Of a stretch of DNA of 64,000 bases, positions 50,919-61,877 are shown one piece after another. The notes beneath the pieces are model-generated. The model searched no databases. It was not told the DNA's origin and worked only from the letters and a program-made list of their open reading frames with translations. Source of the DNA: Deinococcus sp. KSM4-11 (GTDB lineage Bacteria; Deinococcota; Deinococci; Deinococcales; Deinococcaceae). Both the position numbers and the translations under genes were made by a program. The stretch is taken from contig NZ_SSNX01000008.1 of the NCBI RefSeq assembly GCF_004801415.1, forward strand, positions 1-64,000. Reading direction: 5' to 3'. Numbering within the stretch: the first letter of the stretch is position 1; every line of letters starts with the position of its first letter.

Positions 50919-51887
50919 TTACAGCCACCCGATCCAGCGGCCCACGCCGATGACGGCCACGATCAGGCCGCCGCTGAACAGCAGGACGTCCCGGAAGCCG
51001 TTGTTCCCCGCCTTGAAGATGTCCGCCTGGAAGTTCATGCCCATCACGCCCGCCACCGCCGCGATGATGCCCAGCGTGACCGTCACGACCGTCAGGATCC
51101 GCATGGTGTCGTTCGTGCGCTGCCCGGTGCTGCTCATCAGGAGGTCGAAGGAGCCCAGCACCGTCTCGCGCGTGTGGCTGACGGCCTCCTGCGTGCGTTC
51201 GAACTGGTGAAGCAGCCGGGTCAGCCGGATCTCCGGCTCGTCGTTCTCGTACACGGCGAAATCCGGGCTGGCCAGGGCCACGTACACCAGGCGGTGCGCG
51301 GCCAGCATGCGGCGCAGTTCACTCACGCGGCGGCGCAGGCCCACCAGGATCTCCAGGTGCCGCCGTCCCTGCCGCGCCTCGCTCAGGATGTGCTCGTCCA
51401 GCCGATCCACGTTGTCCTCGATGGGCGAGAGCTGGTGGTAGTACCCCTCGACATGGTGCGCGAGCACCACCGCCAGGAACGCGGCGGCGTCCAGCTGTCC
51501 CAGTTGCGTGTCAGCCTCCAGCAGCGCCCGGAAGGCGTCCAGGAACGACACCGGCCCCTCGTGCGCGGTGTACACGACGTTCCTGCCCGCCACGAACCGC
51601 ACGGGCACCGCGCGGTAATGGTGCTGATCCTTCTCCAGCGCATTCACACGGAGTTGCACGGCGTGATCGAAGCGGTGCAGGAGGGGATGCGCTCCCGCGT
51701 CCAGCAGCCACGCGCGGGTATGGTCGTCCAGTGGCAGGCCAGCCAGCAGGGTGTCCAGCGGTTCCGCGTCGTCGGCCTGGATGTCCACCCACAGGAGCTG
51801 GTGGGGGCGCATCTCGGGCAGGCCTGCGTTCAGGTCGATCTGTGAATCCTGTCCCTCGGCGTCGAACAGCAGGGCGGTCAGTGGCAT
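50919..51887 (-). CDS. corA: CorA-like magnesium/metal-ion channel
   Basis: This 322-residue protein has a large N-terminal cytoplasmic part with long helices (residues about 130-250) and two C-terminal membrane helices. The first ends with MGMNF near residue 282, the GMN selectivity motif. CorA pentamers conduct Mg2+ or other divalent metals. The usual MPEL motif in the loop is changed (FQADIFKAG), which suggests altered selectivity. TACACT lies six bases before the ATG (leaderless). Confidence 0.88.
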   Translation of the reverse strand: MPLTALLFDAEGQDSQIDLNAGLPEMRPHQLLWVDIQADDAEPLDTLLAGLPLDDHTRAWLLDAGAHPLLHRFDHAVQLRVNALEKDQHHYRAVPVRFVAGRNVVYTAHEGPVSFLDAFRALLEADTQLGQLDAAAFLAVVLAHHVEGYYHQLSPIEDNVDRLDEHILSEARQGRRHLEILVGLRRRVSELRRMLAAHRLVYVALASPDFAVYENDEPEIRLTRLLHQFERTQEAVSHTRETVLGSFDLLMSSTGQRTNDTMRILTVVTVTLGIIAAVAGVMGMNFQADIFKAGNNGFRDVLLFSGGLIVAVIGVGRWIGWL

Positions 51888-51927
51888 GCCCCGAGTGTAG
51901 GCGGGCGGGTCAGGGCCGGGTGAAGCC

Positions 51928-52920
51928 CTACCGCTTGAAGCCGTGCGGGTGGGATTGGTGCCACTTCCAGGCGGTCTGCACGATCTCCTGGAGATCCGTG
52001 AACTGCGGTGAGAAGCCCAGCTCCTGCACGATCTTCGTGGCGTCGGCCACCAGGCGCGGGGGATCACCGGCGCGGCGCGGCGCAATCTCGCGCGTCAGGG
52101 GCGTGCCCGTCACGGCGTCCACGGCGTCCAGCACCTGCTTCACCGAGAAGCCGTGGCCCAGGCCGACGTTGTACGTGGCGGCGTCCTGCTGCCCGGCCCC
52201 GAGCGCCTCGACGGCCAGCACATGTGCGTCCGCGAGGTCCTGCACGTGCACGTAGTCGCGGATGCAGGTGCCATCCGGGGTGGGGTAGTCCTCGCCGAAG
52301 ATCATCATCTTCTCGCGCTGGCCCAGCGCGGTCAGGCACGCCAGTTCGATCAGGTGCGTCTGGTTCGCGTGCGCTTCCCCGATGTCCCCGGCAGGTGACG
52401 CGCCGCACACGTTGAAGTACCGCAGGATCGTGTACGGCAGGCCGTGCGCCGTGTGGAACGCGTGGATCATGCGTTCGGTCATCAGCTTCGTCTCGCCGTA
52501 CACGCTCTCGGGCTGCATGGCGGCGTTCTCGGGAATCGGCACGTTGTCGGTCGTGCCGTACACGGCCGCCGTGCTGCTGAACACCAGCGGGATCTTGCGG
52601 GTGTCCACGATGCCCTGCAGCAGGTTCAGGCTGCCGACCACGTTGTTGCGGTAGTAGCGGGCAGGGGCGCGCATGCTCTCGCCCACCTCGATCAGTGCGG
52701 CGAAGTGGATCACGGCGTCCGGCTGCGTGCGGATCAGGGTGTCCTTCACGGCCGCTGCGTCCAGCAGGTCGGCGCGCACGAGTTCCACGTCGGCTGGCAA
52801 GGCCTCCGGGTGTCCGCTCGAGAGGTTGTCCAGCACCACCACCTCGTGCCCTGCCGCCCGCAATTGCCGCACCGTGTGCGACCCGATGTACCCAGCCCCG
52901 CCCACCACCAGGATCTTCAT
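51928..52920 (-). CDS. galE: UDP-glucose 4-epimerase
   Basis: This 330-residue extended SDR has the NAD motif GGAGYIGSH at 7-15, FSSTAAVYG near 114, YGETK carrying the catalytic Tyr-Lys pair and RYFNVCGA near 168. It interconverts UDP-glucose and UDP-galactose. TAGCCT lies six bases before the ATG (leaderless). No other Leloir-pathway gene is adjacent. Confidence 0.95.
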   Translation of the reverse strand: MKILVVGGAGYIGSHTVRQLRAAGHEVVVLDNLSSGHPEALPADVELVRADLLDAAAVKDTLIRTQPDAVIHFAALIEVGESMRAPARYYRNNVVGSLNLLQGIVDTRKIPLVFSSTAAVYGTTDNVPIPENAAMQPESVYGETKLMTERMIHAFHTAHGLPYTILRYFNVCGASPAGDIGEAHANQTHLIELACLTALGQREKMMIFGEDYPTPDGTCIRDYVHVQDLADAHVLAVEALGAGQQDAATYNVGLGHGFSVKQVLDAVDAVTGTPLTREIAPRRAGDPPRLVADATKIVQELGFSPQFTDLQEIVQTAWKWHQSHPHGFKR

Positions 52921-52955
52921 GGACTCAGGCTAGCAGGGCCAGCCGTGCGGGAGCT

Positions 52956-53336
52956 TCAGCGTGTCATCCGCCAGGTGACGGAATCCACCGTGCCAGAAGC
53001 ACCTGTGCTGGCGGAGTAGGTGCCCGTATAGGTATTCCCGCTGAACGTGCCCGTGATCTTCAGGACGTCGCTGCTGCTGGTGACCGTCAGCATGCCGGTC
53101 ATGGCGTTGCCCTCCACCGGGGCGTGGGTGAGGCCGTCGGCGCTGTCCAGGGTGCCGGTCAGCCGGGCGCCCTCCTCCTGCGTGAGCTGCACGGTGCCCG
53201 CTTCCTGAAAGGCCGTTCCGGACGCCGGGCGGCGCTCGACCCGCCACGTGCCCGAGGCATCGTAGGTGAAGGTGGGTGCCCCACTGGAGCAGGCCGCCAG
53301 GGTCAGGCCCAGAATGGGAATCAGGAGCCGCTTCAT
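52956..53336 (-). CDS. Small lipoprotein, paralogue A
   Basis: This 126-residue protein has a signal ending LTLAAC at residue 18, a lipobox, and a beta-rich domain containing YDASGTWRVE, LTGTLDS and GTFSGNTYTGTY, ending WRMTR. It is similar to the product of 53386-53751, with the same opening and ending motifs, so the two arose by tandem duplication. The role is unknown, probably an outer surface protein. An in-frame GTG at 53342 is an alternative start. Confidence 0.75.
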   Translation of the reverse strand: MKRLLIPILGLTLAACSSGAPTFTYDASGTWRVERRPASGTAFQEAGTVQLTQEEGARLTGTLDSADGLTHAPVEGNAMTGMLTVTSSSDVLKITGTFSGNTYTGTYSASTGASGTVDSVTWRMTR

Positions 53337-53385
53337 CCCCACGGCTTATCACGCGCTGATGAGCAGGCCTGATGCCCAGTTGAGG

Positions 53386-53751
53386 TCAGCGGGTCATACG
53401 GACGGAACCGGAATCGTAGACACCATAGGTGTATGTCCCTGCGTAGGAGTTCCCCTTGAAGGTGCCGGTCATCTCGAAGAGTTCCCCGCCGCCATGCAGG
53501 GTCAACTGGCCCGTCGAGACCTGTCCGGTGACCGTATTGTTGATGGAGCCGTCTGTGCTTGTGGCGGTGCCGGTCAAGGAGCCGTCCGAGGCCTGCGTGA
53601 GGTGCAGGATGGTCCCGCCGGTCCAAGAGGTCTGGGTGGCGCTCTTGCCCTCCAGTTGCCATGTGCCGGACGCGTCATACGGGGCGGACGTGGTGGTGGT
53701 CGAACATCCAGCGAGAGTCAGAACCAGCAGGGGCAGTGCAAGGAGCTTCAT
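53386..53751 (-). CDS. Small lipoprotein, paralogue B
   Basis: This 121-residue protein has a lipobox LTLAGC and a single domain with YDASGTWQLE, LTGTATSTDG and GTFKGNSYAGTY, ending VRMTR. It is a tandem paralogue of 52956-53336. AAGG is found before the ATG at 53751. The function is unknown. Confidence 0.75.
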   Translation of the reverse strand: MKLLALPLLVLTLAGCSTTTTSAPYDASGTWQLEGKSATQTSWTGGTILHLTQASDGSLTGTATSTDGSINNTVTGQVSTGQLTLHGGGELFEMTGTFKGNSYAGTYTYGVYDSGSVRMTR

Positions 53752-53794
53752 GTGCCTTTGCTTAGCACGCCCGGGCACCCGCAGGCGACGCACA

Positions 53795-54880
53795 TCATGC
53801 ATCTGCACCGACCACCTCGGTTACGTTCGCCACGCCGTCACGCTCCAGCAGGGCCGCGAGACCCCGGTTCAGCTCACGCACCAGCCCCGGCCCGCGGTAG
53901 ATCAGGGCGGAGTACACCTCGACCAGATTCGCGCCCGCGCGCAGCTTGTCGTAGGCGTCCTGCGCACCGAAGATGCCGCCCACACCCACCAGCGGTATCC
54001 GGCCGCGCGTGATCCGGTAGGCGTCGCGGACAAGTTCGGTCGAGCGCCGCGTCAGGGGCCGGCCGCTCAGGCCGCCCGCCTGCTCGCGGTTCACGTGGGT
54101 CAGCCCGTCGCGACTCAGGGTGGTGTTGCTGACGATGACGCCCTGCGCGCCCGCGTCCTGCGCGGCCTGCACGCTCGCCTCGAAGTCGGTGGGGTGCAGG
54201 TCCGGCGCGAGTTTGACCAGCACCGGCGGGCGGCGCAGCGTCCGGACGCGTCCAGCCTCCACCTCGGCCACCACGGCGCGCAGCAGGGCCGCGAGGTCGT
54301 CGGCCGCCTGGAGCGCGCGCAGGCCCGGCGTGTTCGGACTGCTGACGTTCACCACGAAGGCGTCCGTCACGTCCTGCAACGCCCGCACACACGTCAGGTA
54401 ATCCTCTGTGGCTTCCTCGTTGGCCGTGACCTTGTTCTTGCCGATATTCGCCCAGACGGGTACGGGCCGAGCGGGAAGGGTGGCCAGCCGGTCGTGCAGC
54501 GCTCCGGCGCCCGCGTTGTTGAAGCCCATGCGGTTGATCAGCGCTTCGTCGCTGGGCAGGCGGAACAGGCGCGGCCGGTCGTTACCGGGTTGCGGCCGGG
54601 GCGTGACGGTGCCGACCTCCAGGAATCCGAAGCCCAGCGCTCCGAAGGCCGGGACGGCTACACCGTTCTTGTCGAGTCCCGCCGCGAGGCCCACCGGCGA
54701 CGCGAACGCCTGCCCCCACAGCGTCTGCGCCAGCCGGGCATCGGCCGGGGAGGTCACGGCGCGGGCCACACTGGGCCAGCCGGGCAGACGGGACGCGAGT
54801 TCCAGGGCGTCCAGCGTCAGGTGATGGGCGCGTTCCGCGTCCAGGCGGAACAGCAGGGGCTTGACGAGCGAGGCGTACAT
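53795..54880 (-). CDS. pyrD: Dihydroorotate dehydrogenase (quinone)
   Basis: This protein of about 361 residues is a class 2 DHOD: the N-terminal helix segment (MYASLVKPLLFRLDAERAH), SPVGLAAGLDKNGVAV near 61, LINRMGFNNAGA near 113, VNVSSPNTPGLR near 172 (Ser as catalytic base), VKLAPDL and VGVGGIFGAQDAYDKLRAGA in pieces for FMN binding. It links pyrimidine synthesis to the respiratory quinone pool at the membrane. TATCCT lies eight bases before the ATG. It is 44 bases downstream of paralogue B, read in the opposite order. Confidence 0.95.
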   Translation of the reverse strand: MYASLVKPLLFRLDAERAHHLTLDALELASRLPGWPSVARAVTSPADARLAQTLWGQAFASPVGLAAGLDKNGVAVPAFGALGFGFLEVGTVTPRPQPGNDRPRLFRLPSDEALINRMGFNNAGAGALHDRLATLPARPVPVWANIGKNKVTANEEATEDYLTCVRALQDVTDAFVVNVSSPNTPGLRALQAADDLAALLRAVVAEVEAGRVRTLRRPPVLVKLAPDLHPTDFEASVQAAQDAGAQGVIVSNTTLSRDGLTHVNREQAGGLSGRPLTRRSTELVRDAYRITRGRIPLVGVGGIFGAQDAYDKLRAGANLVEVYSALIYRGPGLVRELNRGLAALLERDGVANVTEVVGADA

Positions 54881-54914
54881 CACCCCTCAGGATAGGTGGA
54901 GTGTGACCGCCCGC

Positions 54915-55370
<456 letters not shown>

Positions 55371-55450
55371 GCCGTGCAGTCTACCGCGTAATTCCGGGTG
55401 AAGTGTAAGGAATTGCCGCTGACCCCGGCGCCCGCCCTAGAATCCGGCGC

Positions 55451-57325
55451 GTGAACGCCCCCGTGCCGTCGCCCGCCGATGTGCTGCGCCGCCTGCGCGC
55501 GGCTCAGGCCCCCGGCGTGGTGCTGCTGGAGTCGCTGGGGCCGCTGACCCCGTCCAGCCGGCACTCGTTCCTGAGCGCGTGGCCGGTTCGCGTGCAGACG
55601 CACCTGCCGGAACGTCCGGTCGCGTCCGGGTACTTTCCCGCGTGGCTGGGGGGCCTGAAGTACGAGGCGGCCCGCAGCTTCGGCCTGGCCACGCACGACG
55701 GCCGCGGCGCGGCCATGTGGTGGGGTCTGTATCCGTCTGGCCTGGTGTGGGACCGCGTGGCCGGCACGGTCACGGTGGTCGGGGACGGGCACGTGGACTG
55801 GACAGGCCTGCTGTCCGGCCCTGTGGGTACCGAGCCTGAACTGAGCGTGGGGCCCTTTGGCCACGACGACGTGGACTACGGAGCGGGCGTGCGGGCCGTG
55901 CAGGAGCTGATCCGGGCGGGCGAGGTGTACCAGGTGAACTTGTCGCGCGGCGTGCGGGCCCACGCGACCGGCGATCCGCTGGCCGCGTACCTGCGCCTGC
56001 GGGACGTGAACCCCAGTCCCTTCATGGCCTTCGCTGACCTGGGGGACGAGGTCGTGGTGTCGTGCAGTCCGGAGCGGCTGGTGAGCTGGAAGGATCGGGA
56101 GCTGAACGCGCGGCCCATCGCGGGAACGCGGCGCCGTGGCGACACGCCCGGCGAGGACGCCACCCTCGAGACCGAACTCCGCGCGAGCGCGAAGGAGATC
56201 GCGGAGCACACCATGCTGGTGGATCTTGTGCGGCACGATCTGGGCCGCGTGGCCGCGCCGGGCACGGTCACGGTGCCGGACCTGATGCTCGTCGAACGCT
56301 ACAGCCACGTCATGCATCTCGTCTCGGTGGTGCGGGCGCAGGCGCGGGCCGACCTGACCCTGCCCGCCCTGCTGGCCGCGACCTTTCCGGGCGGCACGAT
56401 CACGGGCGCCCCGAAGGAACGCGTGATGGAGGCCATCGCGGCGCTGGAACCCGGCCCGCGCGGGTGGTACACGGGCGGGCTGGGCCTCGTGAGCGGGCGC
56501 GCCGTGGATCTCAACATCCTGATCCGCACGGCGGCCTTCACGCGCACCTCGAACGGCTGGACCGTCGAGGTGCGGGCCGGGGGCGGCACCGTCATCGACG
56601 CCGATCCCGCGCGCGAGGCGCAGGAAACGGTGCACAAAGCACAGGCGCTGCTGAGCGTCCTGGCCGGCGTCCCGGGACGGCCCGCGCAGCCGCCTGAGCT
56701 GCCGGTACCGGGCCGCCCGTGGGCCCCCCCGCCCGTGGCGGCGCGGCCGGGGGGGCGCGTGCTGCTGCTCGACAACCGGGACTCGTTCACGTGGAACCTC
56801 GCGCATGACCTGTTCGCGCTCGGCGCACAGGTGGAGGTGCGCTCTCAGGACGAGGAGCTGTCGACGCTGCTCGCCACACACCCGGACGCGGTGCTGGTCG
56901 GGCCGGGGCCGGGCACGCCGGAGACCAGCGGCCACACGCTGGCCCTCACCCGCCACTGTCTGGAGGTGGGCGTGCCCCTGCTAGGCGTATGCCTGGGACA
57001 CCAGGCGCTGGGGCAGGTGCTGAGCGGCCGGGTCGAGCGCGCTTCACCGGTGCATGGCCGCCCGGAGGTCGTCCGGCACGACGGAACGGAGCTCTTCGCG
57101 GGCGTTCCGGCCGGCGCCCCCTTCGGGCGCTACCACTCGCTGGTCGTGCGGGGCCTGCCGCCGGGCCTGACCACCGCGACCAGCCAGGACGGCGAGGTGA
57201 TGGCGCTGCGCGTGCCGGGCCGCCCGGCGTGGGGCGTGCAGTTCCACCCGGAGAGCGTGCTGAGCCCGGCAGGCCGGACGCTGCTCGGCAACTGGCTGCG
57301 CCTGAGCGCCCAGGCCCGCCCATGA
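55451..57325 (+). CDS. pabB: Fused chorismate-utilising synthase and glutamine amidotransferase (PabB-PabA)
   Basis: This 624-residue fusion has an N-terminal chorismate-binding domain (about 1-420: YQVNLSRGVR, CSPERLVSW, TMLVDLVRHDLGRV, GGTITGAPKERVMEAI) and a C-terminal class I amidotransferase (about 435-624: LLLDNRDSFTWNL, GVCLGHQALG with the nucleophilic Cys, VQFHPESV). It makes 4-amino-4-deoxychorismate for folate if PabB-like. The motif reads PIAGT with Ala224, which is the anthranilate-synthase form; PabB usually has Lys. The downstream pabC overlap supports the folate role. The GTG follows TAGAAT by seven bases (leaderless). Confidence 0.85.
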   Translation: MNAPVPSPADVLRRLRAAQAPGVVLLESLGPLTPSSRHSFLSAWPVRVQTHLPERPVASGYFPAWLGGLKYEAARSFGLATHDGRGAAMWWGLYPSGLVWDRVAGTVTVVGDGHVDWTGLLSGPVGTEPELSVGPFGHDDVDYGAGVRAVQELIRAGEVYQVNLSRGVRAHATGDPLAAYLRLRDVNPSPFMAFADLGDEVVVSCSPERLVSWKDRELNARPIAGTRRRGDTPGEDATLETELRASAKEIAEHTMLVDLVRHDLGRVAAPGTVTVPDLMLVERYSHVMHLVSVVRAQARADLTLPALLAATFPGGTITGAPKERVMEAIAALEPGPRGWYTGGLGLVSGRAVDLNILIRTAAFTRTSNGWTVEVRAGGGTVIDADPAREAQETVHKAQALLSVLAGVPGRPAQPPELPVPGRPWAPPPVAARPGGRVLLLDNRDSFTWNLAHDLFALGAQVEVRSQDEELSTLLATHPDAVLVGPGPGTPETSGHTLALTRHCLEVGVPLLGVCLGHQALGQVLSGRVERASPVHGRPEVVRHDGTELFAGVPAGAPFGRYHSLVVRGLPPGLTTATSQDGEVMALRVPGRPAWGVQFHPESVLSPAGRTLLGNWLRLSAQARP

Positions 57326-58026
57326 AGCCGCTGCCCGACGGCCTGGACAGTCCGGCGGGATTGCACGGCGAGTCCGCGTTCACCACCGTCCGCACCCGGA
57401 ACGGCCACCCGCTGCTCTGGGACGCCCACGTGGCGCGGCTCCGGGCGACCTGCGCGTTCCTGGGGCTGCCCATGCCAAGTGCGGCGTTCCCGCACCTTGA
57501 TGCCTTGCCGTGGGGGCTGTTCCGCCTCACGGTCACGGCCACCGGCACGTTCTGGTCGCAGCGGCCCCTGAGCCCCGGCCCCCGGCCGACAGAAGGCGTC
57601 GACGTGCGGCTTACAGGCGTGCAGGTGCATCCGCAGCTCGGGGCGCACAAGACCGGGAATTACCTGCCGTACCGGCTGGCCGCGCAGGAGGCAGCACCCG
57701 CCTTCGAGGGCTGGCTCACCGACACGGCCGGTCACGTCGTGGACGGCAGCCGCACGTCCCCGCTGCTCGAACTGGACGGTGTGTTGATCTGTCCGGTCGG
57801 CGGGCTGCCGGGCGTGACCCGCGCCGCGTTCCTCTCGGAGCGCCCGCATGTAGACCGGGCGGTGCCGGTCAGAGATTTGAGGCGCCTGACCGGGGCGTGG
57901 CTGTGCGGCAGTGGCGTGGGCATCGTGCCCGTCCGGCGGCTGGAGGGTGCCGGGCTCGACCTGACCCTCCCGGTGCGCTGGCCCGAGGTTCAGGAAGCCG
58001 CGCTGGTCTGGCCGAACGCTCCGTAG
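57322..58026 (+). CDS. pabC: Aminodeoxychorismate lyase-like class IV PLP enzyme
   Basis: This 234-residue protein has the class IV aminotransferase fold: GLHGESAFTTVRTRNG near 13, HKTGNYLPYRLAAQEA near 109 with K110 as the probable PLP lysine, and SGVGIVPVRRLEG near 197. It would split aminodeoxychorismate to p-aminobenzoate and pyruvate. The ATG overlaps the stop of the fusion gene (ATGA), so the folate steps are coupled. It is shorter than typical, but no core block is missing. Confidence 0.85.
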   Translation: MKPLPDGLDSPAGLHGESAFTTVRTRNGHPLLWDAHVARLRATCAFLGLPMPSAAFPHLDALPWGLFRLTVTATGTFWSQRPLSPGPRPTEGVDVRLTGVQVHPQLGAHKTGNYLPYRLAAQEAAPAFEGWLTDTAGHVVDGSRTSPLLELDGVLICPVGGLPGVTRAAFLSERPHVDRAVPVRDLRRLTGAWLCGSGVGIVPVRRLEGAGLDLTLPVRWPEVQEAALVWPNAP

Positions 58027-58054
58027 GCGCGGCGCAGCTTGCCGGAGATCTTCT

Positions 58055-58456
58055 TCACGCGGTGTTCGAGGCGTGCAGGTGCACGATCAGCCACACGCCG
58101 GCCCGTTCCTCGAACACCACGGTGCGGCGGCCCACGCTCCTGGCCGGGCGGTCGAAGATGAAGGTCACCACCGCGGCGGAGCCCAGCCGCTGCACCCGCA
58201 CATCGCGAGCCTCGACCGTGACGTAGGGCGGCCCGGCCACGGCCCGCCTGGCGGCATCGAACACTGGCCCGAAACTGCGCGCGATCTGGACGCGCCCATC
58301 GACCCGCGCCCGGCTCCCGGTCTCCGGACTGTCCGGATGAAACATCGTGGCGTCCGGTGCGAAGCAGCGGCGAAAGGCCGGCATGTCCAGCGCGGCGAAG
58401 GCCGCCAGGAAACGATCCAGGGCGGCCAGGAGGGGGTCGACGGCAGGCGTGGTCAC
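58055..58456 (-). CDS. SnoaL/DUF4440-like protein
   Basis: This 133-residue protein has a cone-shaped NTF2-like fold: LDRFLAAFAALDMPAFRRCFAPDATMF in pieces near 12-38, then beta strands ending WLIVHLHAS near the C-terminus. Members bind or isomerise small hydrophobic molecules or act as unknown stress proteins. The GTG at 58456 has no strong ribosome site. It is convergent with pabC and 28 bases from it. Confidence 0.8.
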   Translation of the reverse strand: MTTPAVDPLLAALDRFLAAFAALDMPAFRRCFAPDATMFHPDSPETGSRARVDGRVQIARSFGPVFDAARRAVAGPPYVTVEARDVRVQRLGSAAVVTFIFDRPARSVGRRTVVFEERAGVWLIVHLHASNTA

Positions 58457-58493
58457 GGCCGGGAAAAGGAGCGACGGATCCGGCCTACCCGCC

Positions 58494-59084
58494 TCAGTGC
58501 CCGGTGCGTTCGCTCTGGAGCTGTCCGCCGCCGATGGCGTCCTCCAGGCGCACGGCCCCGTGGCGGCGCATCAGGCTCAGGGCCTCGTCGGCGCGCACGC
58601 CGCTGGGATCGCGGGCGATGACCAGGGTGTGCCCGCTGCGCAGCGCGGCCTGAAAGCGCTCGGCCTGCGCGGCCGGAACGCCCATGGTGCGCAGCAGCTT
58701 CACGTAGTCGCCATGGTCGCTGCCCGCCAGGGCGCCGAACAGGCCGCCCAGCGCCGCGCCGCCGATCACGCCGAACAGCATGCCCAGCACGCCGCCCTCG
58801 GCATACACGCGCGTGGCAGGCACGATGGCCAGCAGCGCCCAGATGGGCACGGTCATGACCAGACCGCCCAGCACGCCGATGATGGCGCCCTTGATGACGC
58901 TGCCGGTGCCGCCGGGCGCGCCCGCCTCCGGGCTCACGCCGGTCGCCTGCGCGATATCGTCCTCGGCGACCGCGTTGGCCAGGGCGAAGCCCAGGTGATC
59001 GCGTTCGAACCCGCGGGTCTTCAGGGCCTCCAGGGCCTGCTGCGCCTGGGTGGATTCGCGGAAGAGGGCAACGACGCTTTCCAT
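58494..59084 (-). CDS. General-stress-protein-like protein with glycine-zipper membrane segments
   Basis: This 196-residue protein has an N-terminal YflT/17M-like domain (VVALFRESTQAQQALEALKTRGF in pieces). Two glycine-rich hydrophobic stretches at about 64-86 and 96-120 (GMLFGVIGGAALGGLFGAL) may insert in membranes. The C-terminal part has KLLRTMGVPAAQAERF. Related proteins are linked to stress. TACAAC ten bases before the ATG at 59084 is a weak -10, and AGGA two bases before it is a poor ribosome site. Confidence 0.65.
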   Translation of the reverse strand: MESVVALFRESTQAQQALEALKTRGFERDHLGFALANAVAEDDIAQATGVSPEAGAPGGTGSVIKGAIIGVLGGLVMTVPIWALLAIVPATRVYAEGGVLGMLFGVIGGAALGGLFGALAGSDHGDYVKLLRTMGVPAAQAERFQAALRSGHTLVIARDPSGVRADEALSLMRRHGAVRLEDAIGGGQLQSERTGH

Positions 59085-59240
59085 ATCCTGACGTTGTAGC
59101 ATGCCGCGCGCCCGCGCAGGCAGGGACAAAGTCCCGCCAGGGACAGAAGGCGGCCGGGCCGGATGATCCCTCCAGTGGGGGAAGGCCGAGTCTGCCGCCC
59201 AAGGTACGTTTGCCTTCCGGCTCTTTCCTATACTGCCCCT

Positions 59241-60215
59241 ATGACCACCAAGGCGGCCCTCGGCGTGCCGGACATCACGTTCGAAGCGCGGCTTCGGGAC
59301 GTGCTGCGCTCGAAGGTGGAATTCATCGAACTGATCGGTGAGGATCTGGTCGCGGCCGGTGGCAAGCGCACCCGGCCGCTGATCACGTACGCCTCCGCGC
59401 AACTGCTGGGCGCGGCGCCGCACGGCCTGGACTGGACGCACGTCGTGGATCTGGGCGTGTGCGTGGAGTTGCTGCACTCCGCCTCGCTGCTGCACGACGA
59501 CCTGATCGACGACGCCGATACCCGGCGGGGACATCAGGCGGCCTTCCGGCGCTTCGGGAATGTGGTGAGCGTCATGAGCGGGGATTTCATGCTCTCGCGG
59601 CTGCTGATGCTGCTGGCCGGCATGCCGGGCGGCGCGCTGCTGACCCGCGCCTTCGGCGAGACGGCCAGCGTGATCTGCGAGGGCGAGGTCTTACAGTTCC
59701 AGGTGGCCGCGTACCAGGAGTACACGCATGAGCACTACCTGAACGTCATCCACGGCAAGACGGCGGCCCTGGCCGAGCTCGCGGCGCGTGGCCCGGCGCT
59801 GCTGCTGGGGGCCGCGCCCGAGCATGAGCGGGCGCTGGCGACGTTCGGGCTGGAGTACGGCATGGCCTTCCAGATGCAGGACGATCTGCTCGACCTGTCG
59901 GGCGACGAGGCCGTCATCGGCAAGCCGGTGGGCGGCGACCTGCGCGAGGGCAAGGCCACCCTGCCGCTGCTGTACCTGCTGGACGGTCCGCACGGGGCCG
60001 AGGTGCGCGCGGTGCTGGAACGCCGCGCCGCGCAGGAGGGAGACGTCGAGCGGGTGCGGGCGCTGGCCGAGCAGGAAGGGGCCGTGCTGCGCACCCGCGA
60101 GGAGATCCGCCGCCGCGCCGCGCTGGCTGTGGACGCGCTGGCCATCTTTGCTCCCTCCGAGGCGCGTGAGCAGCTGGAGCGGCTGGCCGTGCGCGAGATC
60201 GAGCGCGCCCGCTGA
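59241..60215 (+). CDS. Polyprenyl diphosphate synthase
   Basis: This 324-residue trans-isoprenyl synthase has [13 protein letters not shown] near 40, the first Asp-rich motif [15 protein letters not shown] near 83 and the second [12 protein letters not shown] near 210. It extends farnesyl or geranylgeranyl diphosphate to the side chain of menaquinone or a longer polyprenyl. The ATG lies six bases after TATACT at 59229-59234 (leaderless). The chain length cannot be fixed from sequence. Confidence 0.92.
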   Translation: MTTKAALGVPDITFEARLRDVLRSKVEFIELIGEDLVAAGGKRTRPLITYASAQLLGAAPHGLDWTHVVDLGVCVELLHSASLLHDDLIDDADTRRGHQAAFRRFGNVVSVMSGDFMLSRLLMLLAGMPGGALLTRAFGETASVICEGEVLQFQVAAYQEYTHEHYLNVIHGKTAALAELAARGPALLLGAAPEHERALATFGLEYGMAFQMQDDLLDLSGDEAVIGKPVGGDLREGKATLPLLYLLDGPHGAEVRAVLERRAAQEGDVERVRALAEQEGAVLRTREEIRRRAALAVDALAIFAPSEAREQLERLAVREIERAR

Positions 60216-60237
60216 GCAGCCCTCTGCGCTGAGCCCA

Positions 60238-60266
60238 GGCCGTCCGGTTCACACGGACGGCCCTTT
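60238..60266 (+). terminator. Terminator after the polyprenyl synthase gene
   Basis: A perfect 9-bp stem GGCCGTCCG / CGGACGGCC with a 7-base loop is followed by CTTTT. Confidence 0.85.
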
Positions 60267-60525
60267 TCATTCGCCAGGTCGGGTTCCGGAAGGCGTGTCA
60301 GGGGAGTGCTGGAATCGCTTCCGATATTCCGCGTGCTCATCGGCGTTTCGCGGGGTTGACGGCGACTGCCGGTGCGGTGAGGATGTGGGCGGCCCAGGTT
60401 CCAGCATCACCCGTCCGGAGGGGGCCTGCACGTCCCGGCCAAGTTGTCTATGCGTGTATGCTCCGGAAGTCAGCACATTCCACCCCGCCGCGCCACCGGG
60501 CGCGGCCCGCGAAGGAGACCAGCGA

Positions 60526-61770
<1,245 letters not shown>

Positions 61771-61877
61771 CCGCCAGGATTCAGGCACATGAGTAGACCT
61801 GACGGCCACCGCCCGGCCGCCCTGCCCGGCGAAGACCCCGCATCCAAGCTCCCTCGTTCCCAGCAAGGAGTCTCCCA

